From Desulfuromonadales bacterium (GTDB taxonomy: Bacteria; Desulfobacterota; Desulfuromonadia; Desulfuromonadales; BM103): 12,866 nt of DNA. The stretch is from positions 1 to 12,866 of the forward strand of contig DAOVNV010000044.1 in NCBI GenBank assembly GCA_030630015.1, written 5' to 3'. The notes under the pieces were generated by a model that saw only the letters and a program-made list of their open reading frames with translations, searched no databases and was not told the DNA's origin. A program made the position numbers and the translations under genes. Positions 11,505 to 12,866 of this stretch are shown one piece after another. Positions within the stretch are counted from its first letter, which is position 1. The number at the start of each line of letters is the position of its first letter.

Positions 11505-12347
11505 ATGCGATCAAAGGTTGGACGGCTCGCTTCGAGCCCGGTTATCAGCGTTGATATTGAATGCCTGGTCAGTGAAGGCCTGCAACTGATGTGCGCCAGA
11601 AGCGTCAGCTGCCTGATCGTCTTGTCCGGTGGTGAGCCGATCGGCATATTGACGGAGCGCGATGTCGTGTTTGCAGCAAACTGGATGCTGGGGCAGGCCG
11701 ATCTCAGGATAGGCCAGGTCATGAACAAGCAGGTCATGACCATCAATAAAGGCATGACGGTCCAGGAGGTCTGCGAAGTTTTTCGCGGCAACAGCGTCAG
11801 GCATCTTGTGGTTGTTGATAGCCGGGGACAGGCGACAGGCATCTTCACACGCTCAGACCTAGTGCGGATTATGGAGAAGAGCGCCTTTGCAGGTATGTCC
11901 GACGTTTCCGGGCTGATGTCGGCAAAGGTCTGGCATGTCGAGCCGGAAACGACTGCTCGCTACGCCCTGTCAATAATGGCCAGGCACGCTATCAGTGGCG
12001 TTGTGGTTGTCAAGGGAGGAAAACCCATAGGGATCTTCACGGAACGGGATGTCGTTCGCATGATCACCAGTGGAAGCGACCTGACGAATTATCCTGTCGG
12101 TGATGTCCTGACCTCCCCAGCCGTCTGTATTGCTGTCGGAACTGCCCCTCGCCAAGCCATTGCCCTGATGCAGAATAAATCAGTTCGAAGGCTCGTGGTC
12201 CTTGACAGTCTGGGAGAGATGGTAGGCATTTTGACCAAGACCGACCTGAGCAGAAGCCTCGCTTGCTGCGAAGTCTCCGACAAACAGCCCATTTCAGAAC
12301 AGGTTGTAGAACATCGAGCCGTAGACCAACCCGAAGCCCGTATCTGA
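11505..12347 (+). CDS. Four-CBS-domain regulatory protein
   Basis: A 280-residue protein made only of CBS domains, with no enzyme or membrane part. Four repeats are visible at about 6-58, 68-122, 134-187 and 198-252, each ending in the typical G-I-x-T-x-x-D (GILTERDVV, GIFTRSDLV, GIFTERDVV, GILTKTDLS). Repeats 1 and 3 are most alike (I-G-I-x-T-E-R-D-V-V), as in a duplicated Bateman module. Such proteins sense adenosine nucleotides (AMP, ATP, ADP, SAM or c-di-AMP) and act on partner proteins. The start is set at the ATG at 11505, with GGGGGA about 10 bases upstream; an in-frame TTG at 11487 is less likely. The C-terminal 28 residues are polar and probably flexible. No partner can be named from the neighbours. 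Confidence 0.9.
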   Translation: MRSKVGRLASSPVISVDIECLVSEGLQLMCARSVSCLIVLSGGEPIGILTERDVVFAANWMLGQADLRIGQVMNKQVMTINKGMTVQEVCEVFRGNSVRHLVVVDSRGQATGIFTRSDLVRIMEKSAFAGMSDVSGLMSAKVWHVEPETTARYALSIMARHAISGVVVVKGGKPIGIFTERDVVRMITSGSDLTNYPVGDVLTSPAVCIAVGTAPRQAIALMQNKSVRRLVVLDSLGEMVGILTKTDLSRSLACCEVSDKQPISEQVVEHRAVDQPEARI

Positions 12348-12412
12348 ACGACAATCTCCTTCCCTCAAAAAGTAAAATCATTTATCCATCTTTATATGGG
12401 TGTCGGTGGGGC

Positions 12413-12441
12413 TTGCCGCGAGAGTGATGCTGGAGTATAAA
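12413..12441 (+). promoter_or_regulatory. Promoter of mnmH
   Basis: TTGCCG (12413-12418), exactly 17 bases, TATAAA (12436-12441). The start codon follows about 60 bases later. Confidence 0.5.
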
Positions 12442-12503
12442 GGCATACTCTGACTTGGCCCCTGAGCAAACGACGGACCCAGATTCCGAGGAAAGGCCTC
12501 TCA

Positions 12504-12866
12504 ATGACTCTTGCCATCCCCCTGGAAAAAGCTTTGGTTCTGCGCGAAAAGGGTGCATTGCTGATCGATGCCCGCAGTCCGGCGGAATTTGCCGAAGCGA
12601 CGATTCCAGGGGCAATCAATGTCCCGCTGCTCGACAACGAAGAGCGCAAAGAAGTCGGGACCCTTTATAAACTAAAAGGTAAGCAAACGGCTCGCCGTCT
12701 TGGGGTCAGGATTATTTCTGCCAAGATCCCCGCTCTTGTTGAGCAGGTGTTTACCGCCAGACCATCCGGGTCTCCCCCGGTTGTGGTTTTCTGCTGGCGT
12801 GGCGGAATGCGCAGTCGGGCCTTGACCCAGTTCCTTGACCTTGCCGGATTGCCTGCCCGTCAGATG
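12504..12866 (+). CDS. mnmH: MnmH (SelU), tRNA 2-selenouridine synthase, N-terminal part cut by the window end
   Basis: MnmH replaces sulphur by selenium in 2-thiouridine at the wobble base of certain tRNAs, using selenophosphate from SelD. 121 codons are visible, all belonging to the N-terminal rhodanese domain: LLIDARSPAEF (19-29), AEATIPGAINVPLLDNEER with the long family-specific continuation EVGTLYKLKGKQTA, and the active-site loop VFCWRGGMRS with catalytic C97. The C-terminal P-loop (geranyl-transfer) domain lies beyond the window. The start at 12504 has a purine-rich GAGGAAAGG upstream. The pattern is highly specific, so the name is safe although the gene is partial. It implies selenium metabolism in this organism. 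No selD is seen nearby. Confidence 0.93.
   Translation, partial: MTLAIPLEKALVLREKGALLIDARSPAEFAEATIPGAINVPLLDNEERKEVGTLYKLKGKQTARRLGVRIISAKIPALVEQVFTARPSGSPPVVVFCWRGGMRSRALTQFLDLAGLPARQM

Overview
The window looks like chromosomal DNA of an anaerobic, metal- and hydrogen-handling proteobacterium, most likely a member of the Desulfuromonadales or relatives (inference). The grounds are a complete hypABCDE run, a DUF4212-type two-subunit sodium/solute symporter, a ferritin-like protein, a 2-selenouridine synthase and a long dyad-symmetric intergenic repeat. No rRNA or marker gene fixes the taxonomy. The first 430 bases are AT-rich and unlike the rest.

Left end (1-480): the edge of an integrative element. 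An open minus-strand frame (1-236) reads as the N-terminus of a tyrosine recombinase with its own promoter. At 435-480 lies the 3' part of a tRNA-Ala(CGC) without its 5' half, which is what integration into a tRNA gene leaves behind. Next (593-2770) come a small two-helix membrane protein, a DUF4136-like lipoprotein on the minus strand, an AT-rich non-coding stretch with palindromes, and a 48-residue one-helix protein behind a promoter that carries a perfect inverted repeat.

Middle (2770-6816): a ferritin-like gene, then hypA-hypB-hypC-hypD-hypE, all on the minus strand. The five Hyp proteins insert nickel and build and transfer the Fe(CN)2CO precursor for [NiFe] hydrogenase. hypF and the hydrogenase genes are not here. 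Upstream of hypA, overlapping divergent promoters and a long imperfect inverted repeat separate it from a small Cys/His-rich protein gene, which is followed directly by a 127-bp near-symmetric repeat.

Right part (7391-12866): a symporter operon (small plus large subunit) closed by a strong terminator; a membrane protein; then a 2H phosphoesterase of cyclic-phosphodiesterase type followed by a macrodomain protein. Together these two could turn ADP-ribose 1'',2''-cyclic phosphate into ADP-ribose, the end steps known from eukaryotic tRNA splicing, and this is the most interesting pairing in the window. A structured non-coding stretch, a four-CBS-domain protein and the N-terminal rhodanese part of mnmH (cut by the window end) complete it.
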